DNA of 64,000 nt, taken from contig JAAPAO010000083.1 of NCBI GenBank assembly GCA_013115145.1, forward strand, positions 23,035 through 87,034. Direction: 5' to 3'. The notes beneath the pieces are model-generated. The model ran no database searches. It had not been told where the DNA came from and saw only the letters and a program-made list of their open reading frames with translations. Of the stretch, positions 12,501 through 23,337 are shown in pieces; within the stretch, counting starts at the first letter, position 1; every line of letters begins with the position of its first letter. The DNA comes from Perkinsus chesapeaki (lineage: Eukaryota > Perkinsozoa > Perkinsida > Perkinsidae). Position numbers and translations under genes: made by a program.

Positions 12501-14220
12501 TGATAAGAGATTTGATGGATGAGCACCGTGGCTGTTTCCGTAAACGGACACACCTGTGCATTATCATGAGAAGATTCTGGAAGGGCTACTGACCAGTAGC
12601 TACTGTAGGAAACAGGATTTCCCAGATCGGCCAGTCGGCATGAATATTGCTTTTCGGAAAGTTTTAAAGACCAATTTGAAGTTCATTATTCACGTTCTCT
12701 TCTCTTGGAGGAGCACCACATCCACGTGAGCGGGCGACGGCGGGGCGGCCTCCGGCATAGGGGTGTTCTCCTTGAGCCCTATATCTCTTTCACGATAGAT
12801 AAGTCTTGGCGGCCGCATGCATGGGTTATAGCAATAACTCTCTAATAAGCCCTGAGATCAGATGGGCCCCATCTGTTGGGTCTTGAAAGATGTTACACCT
12901 GGATATTCCGATAACAAAAAACGTCTAAATTCGCAAAGAGTCCTGAGCATTCAAGGAAGGCATCATAGGGCGTTTGTTGCTGGGATAGCAGCCGAGGCGC
13001 ACGCTGTCATTCACATGTTCGGAGGAAAGTATTCGTACAGATAGACGGTTGGACACCTGGGCACCGATACATTCGGGATACAAGGTATTTCGAGGATACA
13101 AGACAGACATTTTCAAATGAATTTTTGTAGGTAATGCATAAGCGTCATTGCAATGGCGAACGTACCCCATAGTCGGGCGAGAGCTTCGTCCCAAGGAGAA
13201 GGAAAGCAGTGAAGAGCTTTCGCAACACATTTTTACTGAGGTACTGTCGCCTCTTATAGAAAAAAAGTACTGGTTGGTATGAGCTCTCCAAAATTGCAAG
13301 TCCATCGAGACTTAAACCTCAACTCGTATTTGGAAAATATTAACCTCAGTTCGCACGGGCGAATGAAATTGACGCTAAGACTCGCTGGGAACTTCAATGA
13401 TAAATATTTGGATACCGATTGTCGTGAAACTTCGAATTATTCGGTGTAGTCCAATTCGTCCACTGCCAACTGGTCCAGTGATCAGCTGGTCCACGGACCA
13501 GCTCATCCAAGGACCATCTCGTACAATGGACGAGATGAGGTACCGATTCGTCCACCGCCGACCAGCACCAACCCATCCAGTACCGATTCGGACACCAATT
13601 CGTCCAGTGCCAACTCGTCCACTTTTACACCCGCTCATATTAGCATTACTTTCGCGAGCGGCTCGCGAAAATAGTGCTAATATGTATCCCATCGACCGTC
13701 TAATCTCTCATATCTTTAAACTCACCTCTCGGGGGGTTCAAATGTCCGACTATGTATGACTATCTCCGCACTCGGGCGTGCGGGCTGAAGGTTTCCTATG
13801 TGGATATCGGGCTATTTTGCTGCGGAAACAGCTTACCACTTCGCGAAAACCGCCCGGAAAAGACAGGGAACTAAGGAAGACCGCTGCACGCGGTTTCTGC
13901 TTCACGAAGGTTATGACGATATCTAACCACTCTAGCACTAAAGTATATAAGATGGAGTCTAAGTGGATATGATAGATACCGAGATGATAGCTACCGATGA
14001 GTTGACAAGTTAGAATTGTGTGAGATAGCGATACGCAACCGTTCTGCTAAGCAATGAAGACCATCAGTTCGATATTGATGGAACAAACGAATATTCTTCA
14101 AGGCTTGGTAACCAACACAAACTGCACTGCAGCTCCTCATAAGGTAGTCAGGTAGTGCCGACTTCACTTATACAAGGCCATGTATATCTCACTGAGCTTA
14201 CTGAGGACTTCAATGAAACC
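12500..14220. other. Stretch without a supported gene
   Basis: Holds short frames without clear coding character, a region of GTCCA/CCACT-rich imperfect repeats (about 13450-13625), the 10-1-10 palindrome at 13650-13670 and the left copy of an 82-bp repeat (13687-13768). Confidence 0.6.
13687..13768 (+). repeat. 82-bp dispersed direct repeat, copy 1
   Basis: Nearly identical to 17043-17124, with only a few mismatches. It starts CCCATCGACCGTCTAATCTC and ends with GACTATGTATGACTATCTC. Flanks differ, so this is a dispersed element rather than a block duplication. Confidence 0.9.
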
Positions 14221-15010
14221 CAATCCCTTTTATATAGCTTGATGGCTCCTAGGTTGTTATGGTCAACATACAAGACCATAGCAAGGAAGTTGGGAGTGCT
14301 CTTGCCCTGAAAGATCGCCAGAATCAATCGCTCTTAATCACCCCCACTGCCAAAAAAGTCCTCGGAACCACACTGTGTAAATTACACAACTCTTATTCTT
14401 ATCGAGGCGGCATCAGTTTAGTTCATCGTAGTAAAGCACTCAGTGGTGGGTATTCCTTCACTATGAGACGCAGATGCCTGCTGCTCTTACCAAATTTATC
14501 ATATAGTCAAGAAGACGAGTACCAATGCCTTTACCTTGACTGTCCTTGGCAACGGCAACCTGAATGTAAGTAGTCTCATCGAGAAACTCACTCCGCTTGC
14601 ACCTGGTGTATGAAACCGAAGATGCCTTTCGCTTTGGGCTTCTTCCTGATATGACATATCAATAGCAATCTATATCGTTAAATAAGCCAAAGTGAATCTC
14701 CCACATCTTTCTCCGGACTGCATTCTCCACTTCCTTTGAGAGCTGCTGATCTATAGTCACGACGATGAAGCCAATAACGGTCTGAAGCGCAGACACACTG
14801 AACAAAGGAAACGTATACGTTGTGTCACACATTAGGGTCACTGTCCGAGTTAACCGCCACATAGCAAGGGGGGTTGTTTCTAGTTTGGCATTGAATCGTG
14901 AGTACAGCTGGATTATCGGGATAATTGTCACCCTTCTCATAGTTTCGGTAATCAACCCTTCCCAAAGTGAGGCATGCCAGATAGGCAAATAGTGGAATGT
15001 AAGGTTTCAT
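14220..15010 (-). pseudogene. Secreted GNAT acetyltransferase-like gene, copy 1, damaged 3' end
   Basis: Paralogue of the gene at 22379-23337. Start ATG at 15010, MKPYIPLFAYLACLTLG (signal peptide), then DYRNYEKGDN and CYVAVNSDSDPN. An intron ending TTCAG near 14792 leads to TVIGFIVVTID and LSKEVENAVRRK. The next exon is PKAKGIFGFIHQV, then VAVAKDSQGKGIGTRLLDY, which carries the acetyl-CoA-binding QGKGIG motif of GNAT enzymes. The last part, NNLGAIKLYK, loses frame at the position of the conserved LGF. The frame also runs into a stop after FNDIDCY unless an intron starts there. I call it a probable pseudogene; a functional gene with unusual splicing is possible. Confidence 0.55.
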
Positions 15011-15171
15011 GGGGCGAATCAACAAAGCCAAGATCTAAAGAGTGGAGCCGAGCCAGTAGGCTGCACGGCACAAGGACCCTGCGGTTTCCTGGTCAATCCA
15101 GGTGTAGTTTCGGTTGCCAATACCTACAAGGGAGCTGAGCCGCTCGTAACCATCACGACACCAAAACCTCA

Positions 15172-15588
15172 TCAATCCAAGATGAAACAGCCACAAGGCG
15201 CCAGATGGTTACGCCGTTGGTACAGCTGATGCACAAATGTACTTAAACGCCGTGCAACAAGTAATATGAAACTCCCATAACACGCAGGAAGAGCGTCGAA
15301 AGTTTCGATAGCTTCGTAGGGCGCTAGTCCTTGAAGGGTCTCCGTGAAGCGTTCCATGAGCCCGCATTGTGAATTTCACTCCCGGAGCGAGATTCTTCCT
15401 GAAAAAACCCACGACGTGAAGGAAGGGTTGTTGGAAATCCCGGAGTGAGGCTTTTGGTTTCTTGTGTCCGAACAGACTGTGTCGTAGTCCCGGTCCTCAT
15501 TAAAACCCTGCTCGTGGAGCTTATTCGTCAACTGAGCCATAGTGCTGGGCGAAAGGACGAACTGCCGCGGAAGTTCCCCGAGTTGCAT
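15172..15588 (-). CDS. Unknown protein with IETFDALPACYG motif, probably spliced
   Basis: Two minus-strand pieces. MQLGELPRQFVLSPSTMAQL opens at 15588 and runs to about 15376. A second frame (15357-15172) reads MERFTETLQGLAPYEAIETF, then DALPACYGSFILLVARRLS, and ends LAPCGCFILD then stop. The second piece is repeated in diverged form at 16179-16607, which suggests real coding sequence or a repeat carrying it. The junction between the pieces was not resolved. No signal peptide or known domain was seen. Confidence 0.4.
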
Positions 15589-16178
15589 TCTAGCTCCTTC
15601 CTTCGGTCATATTCATAATTCCACCGTAACAAAAAGGCGAGATTACGTCGTATGCTGTTAAGTGTGCGTGCGTTGAACCGGTCAACATTTTCGCGCTGTC
15701 ACTGCTGTGGACTGTGCAAAGCCTCAAACGGAGGGTGTCACGCCATGATGGTATCCTCATCACAACCTTGGTGTTTCCCCGCCCACACTCGAGGAGCCTT
15801 GCCTGCGCTGCAAACATGTCCACCGACCTTGCACAATTTCATCTCCCCATATCTAGGTCACAGTGCTATATCTCCTGCTAGTGGTGAACACCAGGATGGA
15901 AAATGGCAACAGTAAGGTGGTCAAGTATGAATAGTGGAGTCACTAGCTCCACGGAGAACACACACACCGCCGGGCGCGGTCATCTCGCAGCCTACGATCG
16001 ACCCCTGCGGTTCACCATCGACCCGTACTGCTGGTTCGCCTAGGAGATTACTCTCATCGGTAGGCGAGTCTGTTTCCAATCTCGGAATTTCAATCACATT
16101 TCGAAGCAGAGCAGAAAAAATAGATGAAAAGTAGGATGGACAGAAATGATTCAATTGAACCAGTCAGACTGGTCCAGT

Positions 16179-16607
16179 CTACAAGGTGAGACCTGAAAGG
16201 TTCATCTGTGTGAAATATCGAGGGTAGTTGTAAACGAACTGGAAAGGTCTAAGTTGACAAAGGGGTGGTTCTGGATGCTCAGATCCCTTGTCGGCGTTTA
16301 TTGCCAATGCCATCATGAGACCAGAAGCTCGTGGAAAATCCAGGATGAAACAACCACAAGGCGCCAGATCGTTATTTTTTAGGTGCTGGTCCAGCTGTTG
16401 CACAACAGCTGTTGCTGTTGCCGAGTTGCAGTTGTTACTTAACCGCCGTGCAACGAGTAATATGTAATTCCCATAACATGCAGGAAGATTATCGAGGGTC
16501 TCTATACTATGCGTATCATACTTACAAATATGCTTTTCGAACGTAGAAAATATCGAATAAAGATCGAAGTGATGGTAGGGTGGAGAACTACACTTCTCCA
16601 GTCCCAA
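16179..16607 (-). CDS. Unknown protein, paralogue of the 15.2-kb gene
   Basis: A 142-residue frame with SIETLDNLPACYGNYILL near residues 34-51 and LAPCGCFILDF near residues 81-91, both shared with the 15172-15588 gene. The stretch between them holds an insertion rich in Asn/Ala/Gln (CAGCTGTTGCTGTTGC-type repeats), and the tail after CFILDF is unique. The GGCG/GTTAAG junction could also be a splice donor in this copy, removing the insertion. No function can be assigned. Confidence 0.4.
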   Translation of the reverse strand: MGLEKCSSPPYHHFDLYSIFSTFEKHICKYDTHSIETLDNLPACYGNYILLVARRLSNNCNSATATAVVQQLDQHLKNNDLAPCGCFILDFPRASGLMMALAINADKGSEHPEPPLCQLRPFQFVYNYPRYFTQMNLSGLTL

Positions 16608-17042
16608 GACTTTTCAAAGATCACCTTTGCAGAGGTTTGATGTTGGTGGAGTTACTGATGAGCTGCTGAGGGTGTCCATCAAGTGGTGTTGAATCAACAC
16701 TGTTGATTTCATCATTGGGTTTCAGTGCAAGGTGACCCCCATCTTACCTTGCTAAAGATCAAAGTAGCACGTCAACGGGAACCGAGACATGTGTGAGGTC
16801 CAGAAAGACAGTTGGTAAACCAGGAATTGATTTCAATAATGGAGAGTAGATCTCGCGAATTATTCGCGGCGAATGGCATTCGCCGAATGTGATTTCTATT
16901 ATTGATATGTCGCCGTTATGCGTCGTTCGAAACGTAAGTTACTTGTGATAAGTGGAACCGGCTAATCGTTTTCGCAGACTGCGACTAAAGACTCTAGATC
17001 GCTCCTCCCTATCAATTAGTTTTCAAGTCTGGTTTCTATAGG

Positions 17043-17124
17043 TCCCATCGACCGTCTAATCTCTCATATCTTTAAACTCACCTCTCGGGAGCTTCAAATG
17101 TCCGACTATGTATGACTATCTCTG
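17043..17124 (+). repeat. 82-bp dispersed direct repeat, copy 2
   Basis: Matches 13687-13768 with only a few differences, the clearest being CGGGAGCTTC in place of CGGGGGGTTC. Confidence 0.9.
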
Positions 17125-17483
17125 AGCAATCTCGCTAATGGGGCTAATCTATAGCAAGTGTGCTATCCTTGTGCCCGAATTGCTTCATCGTGAACAACTT
17201 GTCAGTGACAAGTTACTACAAGAAAAGCGGCGTAAAACACACCGCTCGAATTAAGTCTTCAGCTACAAAGGCTTCAGTAGAGCGGTGAGCCTGTGCGCGA
17301 TCTACATATCGGGCCGCTGTGGAGGCTTTTTATTAAGACGGCACGACACCCCAGGCTACCCAGAACATGCTCAAAACAGTAATTCCGATGCTCCACCTGC
17401 TTAAAATGATGATTGCACGATTGTCATCATGGAAGCGGTTGGCAAGGTGGCGACGATATACGTGGTTCCGTGATTCCTAACGC

Positions 17484-17540
17484 AAACTTGACAGGTTTTA
17501 ACCTGTAGCCAGTGGCTACAGGTTAAAACCTGTCAAGTTT
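17484..17540. repeat. Perfect 57-bp palindrome, 28-bp arms and one-base centre
   Basis: Arms beginning AAACTTGACAGG and ending CCTGTCAAGTTT are perfect reverse complements around a single G. Directly followed by another 9-1-9 palindrome (17545-17563). Confidence 0.98.
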
Positions 17541-18438
17541 GTCAAGGTGGCTACTAGCCACCTGTACAGTTGGCTTAGAATCCGCCGCTATCTCAGTGAC
17601 GGAGACTCTAGCCTTGACTTTATTTTTCCTGTGTAGCGTATCGCTCTGTAACAGAGTAAGTTACTCTGAGTAACGAGCCTCTGTTAGTTGAACTTGCGTA
17701 AGTCTCTGACACAATCACTTATGCTGCTTGTATTAATACCGTAAATTGCGGTCCGTAATGCGGTAACCGTATTAATAAGTTATTAATAATACGTTATGAG
17801 TCATAAACTCGTAACTTATGACGACCACCCAAAACGACTTCCGTTGAGTCTTTAATCTACAGTGGGTCGTTTGGAATGAAAGTCAGACTTTCAACCGAAG
17901 ACTCTTCGGTTGGCTTTGTCCCGCTAGAGGCGGCCGAATAGGCTGCTGGCTTTACGATGCAGAATGTGGGAGCTGGGAAGGAGTTCTCACTAAGAAAAAG
18001 ACTTCAGGGGTCTCCGTGAGTTCCTCATAGCACCTGTCAAATTGAAAGCGTCAGTTGTCTATCCTAGCCAAATTGGAATAATCAACTCAACACGTCGGCA
18101 GCTCGTCCCTCATTCGAGAAGTTGCCTAGAAATAGTTGCCTGAGCTGCCTTCTGTCGGAATTTACCAATTGAAGCGAGCAAGGACAGCATACTCGCATAC
18201 TTGAGGACGTCAATTAGGCGACAGTTGTTGCCGACAACTTGCCGGAAAGCTAAAGCAATTTCGCGGACATCATTGATGTCACAATGACAGTCACATCATG
18301 GCACTTCAAATATATAGTCCAATTGATACCGTGGTCCATGGTGCACCGTTTCTATATGATGAGCAGTAGTTAAGTTGGTCAGTTGAATCATAGTAGGGAA
18401 ACCTGTTACCGTGGGCAGTTGAAAGCTTGTTGAACAAG

Positions 18439-21400
18439 ATGGATCTTGATGAAGTACGTCTGGAGAACGAACAGAAACAACCGGACAGGCAGACCGAAAA
18501 CGCTGAAGAGCGTGGGGGTGACGTTCACGAACAGGAATCGGCAATCGTAGAAAGGGAGGAACCTGTCGAGGACGAGAGAGACTCAACCGAGGGGGCGAAG
18601 GCAGAAATTGAAGGGGAGGAAGAAGGAACCGAGGGAGAAAGAAAAGGGGAGGGGGAAATTGAAAGAGAGAAAGAAGCGGTCGAAGGAGAGGAAAAAGAAA
18701 TAGGAGGCAAAGAACTCGCCGAGAAGAAGAGCGAGGAAGTACAGATAGAACATCCACTAAAAATTACTATCAATCCAGGTGCTTTCTGTATCTGAGGGAG
18801 GAGCAGACGATAATAGTGGCAAAGTGAGAAATATGACGCCAGCCTGACAAGCTACCACTGAAAATATTGTAACATTGCCAATGTCAGGTTATAAGTGAAG
18901 AAGCGAATGAATTTGATGAGGTGGGAAATATGAGTGTCGTGATATGAAGGTTACATTTGACAGGCCGTCTCGGAGGAGAGGCATTCCTTAGAGGAGGTAG
19001 ATACCGGAGAGGTAAGCAAGGTGAAGGAACGATAAACGTGGTATGGAACTTAACTATTGTGGGGATTAAGCTATCTGGATGGGGCCAGTAGTATGAACAG
19101 TTATATAGATGAGCTAAGCAGTGGAACGCCGAGCACAGACATACCGGCACTTAGTATCTGAGTCTAGTTTAATACACATTTGCGCCCTTGCGTGCCGAAT
19201 TGACCAATGCTTCCTGTTCATTTCCGAAAAGCTCGGAACTGGTGTGGTTTGTTATCAAATTGAAGAAACGGTTTACTAATTCAAGAGAGAGAAATGTTAG
19301 CTTTTGGTGTCTCAGCAGCAGAAGTCCGGAGAGTCTCTACGAGAAGAGGATGAACTCGCAATTGAGGTCTGGGATTCTACTTTTAAATATGCAGCTGTTT
19401 TATCAGACCATCGAGAATGGAGAAGAGATCGCTGTAGTGGATGAAACAGAAGAGTACGAGCAAGAAGACGTTGAAGCGGTAGGTTTGTAGGATGGTCAAT
19501 ATGCGAGCGCAATCGTTCCGGTCATGCGGTATGACAGGAATTTATTCGTTGACATATGACTCATACTGTGAACCGCTTCATGGAACCGCTCGGCTATAAG
19601 GGAGAATTCCATGGAATTGCTATGAGAAGGGTTACTTGAATTGACTCTTATTCCCATCTTGACGCCTGCTCTGGAGATTGCGGGAAAGGGCCGTAGCCCG
19701 GGCATCAATAATGCACAGGTCTGCCGATCAAGTCTAGATTCTGAAGCCCGGGCAAACGCACTTGTCGCAAGGTTCAATACCTCTCCATGCGCTACCTCTG
19801 CAAACAGTGCCAGCGGTCTGGAAGCACTCTCATTTGCCAAGAATTGGGTCTACTGAAACGCTCTTCGCTTCACAATGACACTTTGTTGTGATCCGAAGAT
19901 TTCTAAAACAGAGAGCATGTTTTACATCGCATGAGCTCCTCCTCAATTGGCAACATACATACACTGCCACTGGACGTATTCTTACGAAATCGACTTTCAG
20001 ATAAGGCAACAGCAAGAGCTTGCGGAACTGACAGAGCAACGTAGCCGACTCGTCGATTTACTTGAGCAAGCGAAAGAACAGAAAGCAAGACTATTAAAGT
20101 TGAGACATAATCGTCACTTTCTGTTGTTTGAGAATCCGTACTTCTCAGAGATCGCGAACTACTGCTGGCCAGGGCGGCAAAATGGAAAGATTCTGAAGAG
20201 AAGAGAAATGGTGAGAATTCCTTCGCGCTCATGCCTCGATAGAACACTTTGACTGCTTAGAGGAAGATGGCAAAAGGGAAGGAGGGAGGGAGGCGTCGAG
20301 ACCGGAAGTGAAGGTGAGCGTGAAGGTGTAATCTCGACAATATACACCTTTGGCAGATTACTGACCACAAGTATCTGACCCTACTTAGTAACGTTCACTC
20401 GGTACGTCTAAGACTGAGAGACCAAGAAGTGAGCTGCGAGTTGGAGAAGAAAGAATACCTTCGTTGTCAGGATCGAAGCACCAAAGCTGCCGATGACCTT
20501 CGGGCGGTCTTAGACGACAAACGAGCCAAGGTTGCAGAATGCAGGGATGCGTTAAGGTAGGGTCGAGCGCACGCTATTAAGGATGGTATCATTGTTGTTA
20601 GGGAATTCAAACGTCAAGTGGCAAGGAACAGCGAGTATATGGTTAGCGGGAGAAAAATGCCTCTGAAAATCATCCAGGTGAGGTGCTGGTGAATGTCAGG
20701 GGAATGAAAATAATAAGTGACCAATAGGCAGCAACAAGTTGGCGATCGACTCGAGCAGCTAGAAACCTTTCAATCAATTGAGACAACACTGCCACACTGT
20801 TACAGCGCAGCCACTGCGTTGGACAGTGTCACTGTCCAATGCAAACTTCTCTACGCCCGACTTTCAATCAGAAGTACGCCGAGAACATTCCTATTAGTCA
20901 GAGAAGTTAGTTTGAAATGAGATCTTACGTGCAGGAAGTCGAGGACTTTGAACTCGATAAAGATTCCGAGGTTGAGGAGGCCAGAGGGACTCATATATCT
21001 CTGAAGAACCGTTTGGCCAAGTTAGAGGAAGAACTGAGGAAGAAAGAACAGCTCGCTGAGGGGCTACATCTCATAGGTGCAGCGGTGATAGGGCTTGTAC
21101 AATAACCGCCTCTAGCACAGATTTCGAACAACTCAAGATAGAAAACCAAACACTAAGTGAGAAAATAGAAGAAAGGCAGGAACAGCTGCAGAGACTTAAG
21201 AAGAAGACAGTCGGCACAATACAGGCAATTGCTATCGCTAGTGCGTGCGAAGCCACTGTGTGCCCCAGGTTTCGGCCCATGTGAGAGAGAAGCTAGATTT
21301 CTTGGAGAAGAGAGGGGAGAGTATACGGGCTTCGTTAGCGGAACTTGACAAAGTCGCAGACATACGCAAAGTGGTTCAATTTGTCGGTGTAGGAGTTGGT

Positions 21401-21657
21401 GGAAGAGCGAGATCTGATTGCCAGAGCAAAACGTGACAGAGATGAGTACCGAAATGAGAATGCCAGACTCCGTCAGGAGGCTGGAATTGTGGATTCAAAG
21501 TTAATCGCGCGAGATCACGACAAAAGGTTACAAGTCTGGCCGATCGAAGTACCGACTCCATGCTTTCAGAAAAGAGAGGGTGGAAGAGCTCCTCGATACG
21601 GTCAATATCTTGCAGGAGAGGCACGAGGCTGTTATTAAATACATGTCCATGAGATAA
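18439..21657 (+). CDS. CCDC96: CFAP184/CCDC96-like coiled-coil cilium protein, multi-exon
   Basis: Known role of the family: an axonemal coiled-coil protein (CFAP184) acting with CFAP263/CCDC113 in motile cilia. Exon 1 (18439-18778) starts MDLDEVRLENEQ and is a Glu/Lys-rich low-complexity head. Later exons include LLVSQQQKSGESLREEDE (near 19296-19430), IRQQQELAELTEQRSRL (near 20000), VRLRLRDQEVSCELEKK (20402-20556), EFKRQVARNSEYMV (near 20605), VEDFELDKDSEVEEARG (near 20940) and STDFEQLKIENQTLSEKIEE (near 21110). The C-terminus is HVREKLDFLEKRGE, RDEYRNENARLRQEAG and a last exon ending VEELLDTVNILQERHEAVIK, stop at 21657. The FEQLKIENQ and NxxLRQ motifs match the CCDC96 C-terminal domain. Exons between 19500 and 19950 were not resolved. 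Confidence 0.8.
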
Positions 21658-22378
21658 GACCCAATCTCTATAGCGTTGCTGTTTTCTCGCTAGAGTTCTT
21701 GAGACTTGAGTTATGGACTTCTCAACAGCTTTGTTAACCAAAGGAGCCCCAGAGCCGCATGGATGCAGCTGAAATGGCCATGATAATAATTACCATAACA
21801 ATCTCAGTAAGATGTTAACGAACAGGAGTCATTGACTCTAAACTTGTGTATCTCATCAATATAGTCTCACAAACGACGCTACTGTATTCGATAATAGACT
21901 TGCTCACGTGATGAAAGACATTGGAAAGTAATCGGCCCCAAGTCTCATGTACCCGGTACCAAATTCGGGATAAACAGGCAATCGGAGTCAGACAGGAAAC
22001 TCGACACTATCGGTGCAACATACATCGTCATTTCAAATGACTCCTTTGCAACTTGGTGGAAGTTTAAATCGCCCCAGTCACTGGGGCCCAGTGTGACTGC
22101 TTTCTCGGGAAGATCTCATACTAAGTTAGTATTACTAACTCAACATTGCCTCCTCGACCGATAATGACGATGAAAAATGGAGCGGTATCAATGCTCTTTA
22201 CTCTATAACAAACTCATTTTGGACTTGCGTGCTTCGATTGGGATCTCGCAAGCCAGTACAAATGAACATGCTGGCTTCCTCGAACAGCAAAGCAATAGTC
22301 TAAATTGCTCAATGCTGCTGAGGTGCTCAATGCTTATAGATTAAAGCGAAGAAGAAGAAAGGCCAGTCATCTGATAAA
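21658..22378. other. Convergent spacer between CFAP184 and the GNAT-like gene
   Basis: No gene seen. Holds palindromes at 22079-22093 and 22124-22140. The two flanking genes end toward each other here. Confidence 0.6.
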
Positions 22379-23337
22379 TCAACAGTATGCCACATACAAC
22401 TGTCGGCGTTTACCCATGACATGTTGGAAACCCAGGCTCTTATAGAGTTTGATGGCACCTGGATTATCTTGCCTAACTCGTAGGGTCATAGCAAGGCAGT
22501 CTGACTTCTCCTGACCCTGAAGTGCAAACCTCGAGACAGATGGCTGAAGTGCAATCATGAGCTTCGAACAACAAATTCAAACCTCGAGACAGATGACAGA
22601 TGGTTCTGGAAACCGGATTCCCAATCAGTATTAAGTGCTTGTTACATCCCTAAGTTCAAAGTCACATTGAAGGCCTTAGTTTCAGAGCTTCCCAACGGGG
22701 AGCCAAGTTAAGAGTTTCCTTAGAGAAGGAGCGAGGCTGTAATCATTACAAGCTTGATGGCATGATTCATAAGTGTGGTACCAATACCCTTTCCTCGATG
22801 ACCATCGGAAACATAAACCTAAAGTACGAAAAACATCAAAAAGAGTCCAATTTCAGTCCCCCTATAATTGCATTGTGAGGTCGAGACTATTGCACCCGTT
22901 GTTTAACCACCTCGTTTATATAGCCGAAGATCCCTTTCTTCTCTGGATCGGGCCTGATACAATAAAGGTCGGTGACGAGAAGATTCGGCGCCGGAACTGC
23001 AAAGTGGAATTCGCTCACAGTTTAGCTCTAACAGCTGCTTCTTCCTTTTTGCTTAACTTACGGGGCATGGTCATCACGATGAAACCAGCAACCACCTGAC
23101 ACAACGATTACAGATCGACTCCACGGGAGTTACTCCGGGCAGCAAGCTCCATCTTACATGTCCCTCTTTTGGGCCGTTGACTGCTACGTAACATGGGATT
23201 CCCTCCCTGTCATCGCAGTCTTTCTTAATGTCAGCACCGGCACACTGGTCGCCATCCTCGTAGTTGCGGTATGTGTATGATGCTCCTGGCACCGTAAATA
23301 CCAGAAGAACCGATGAAAGAAGGAGATAGGGCTTCAT
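22379..23337 (-). CDS. Secreted/luminal GNAT acetyltransferase-like protein, copy 2
   Basis: Start ATG at 23337: MKPYLLLSSVLLVFTVPG is a good signal peptide, followed by YRNYEDGDQCAGAD and REGIPCYVAVNGPKEGH. The intron GTAAGATGG...TGTCAG (phase 0) joins to VVAGFIVMTMPRKLSKKEE. A donor at AAACT/GTGAGC avoids a stop. Then comes GPIQRRKGIFGYINEVVKQR, then VYVSDGHRGKGIGTTLMNH, where RGKGIG is the acetyl-CoA pyrophosphate loop of GNAT enzymes. The last exon reads DNPGAIKLYKSLGFQHVMGK, the classical GNAT C-terminal signature, ending at 22379. A short CTCGAGACAGATG repeat lies between the last two exons. The substrate is unknown. The N-terminal leader places it in the secretory pathway or outside the cell, unusual for GNATs. 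Confidence 0.7.

Larger units (their letters stand above)
16608..18438. other. Non-coding, palindrome-dense spacer
   Basis: No gene recognised. Contains the second copy of the 82-bp repeat (17043-17124) and perfect palindromes with a one-base centre at 16867-16885, 17196-17214, 17484-17540, 17545-17563, 17652-17668, 17770-17788, 17877-17893, 17892-17912 and 18266-18280. Confidence 0.8.

Noticed and set aside
13375-13759. Overlapping open frames on both strands rich in Gly/Trp/Thr
   Set aside because: They come from short imperfect repeats (GTCCA/CCACT) and carry no domain.
18296-18757. 153-codon minus-strand open frame rich in Leu/Pro/Phe
   Set aside because: Mirror of the Glu-rich low-complexity head of CFAP184.
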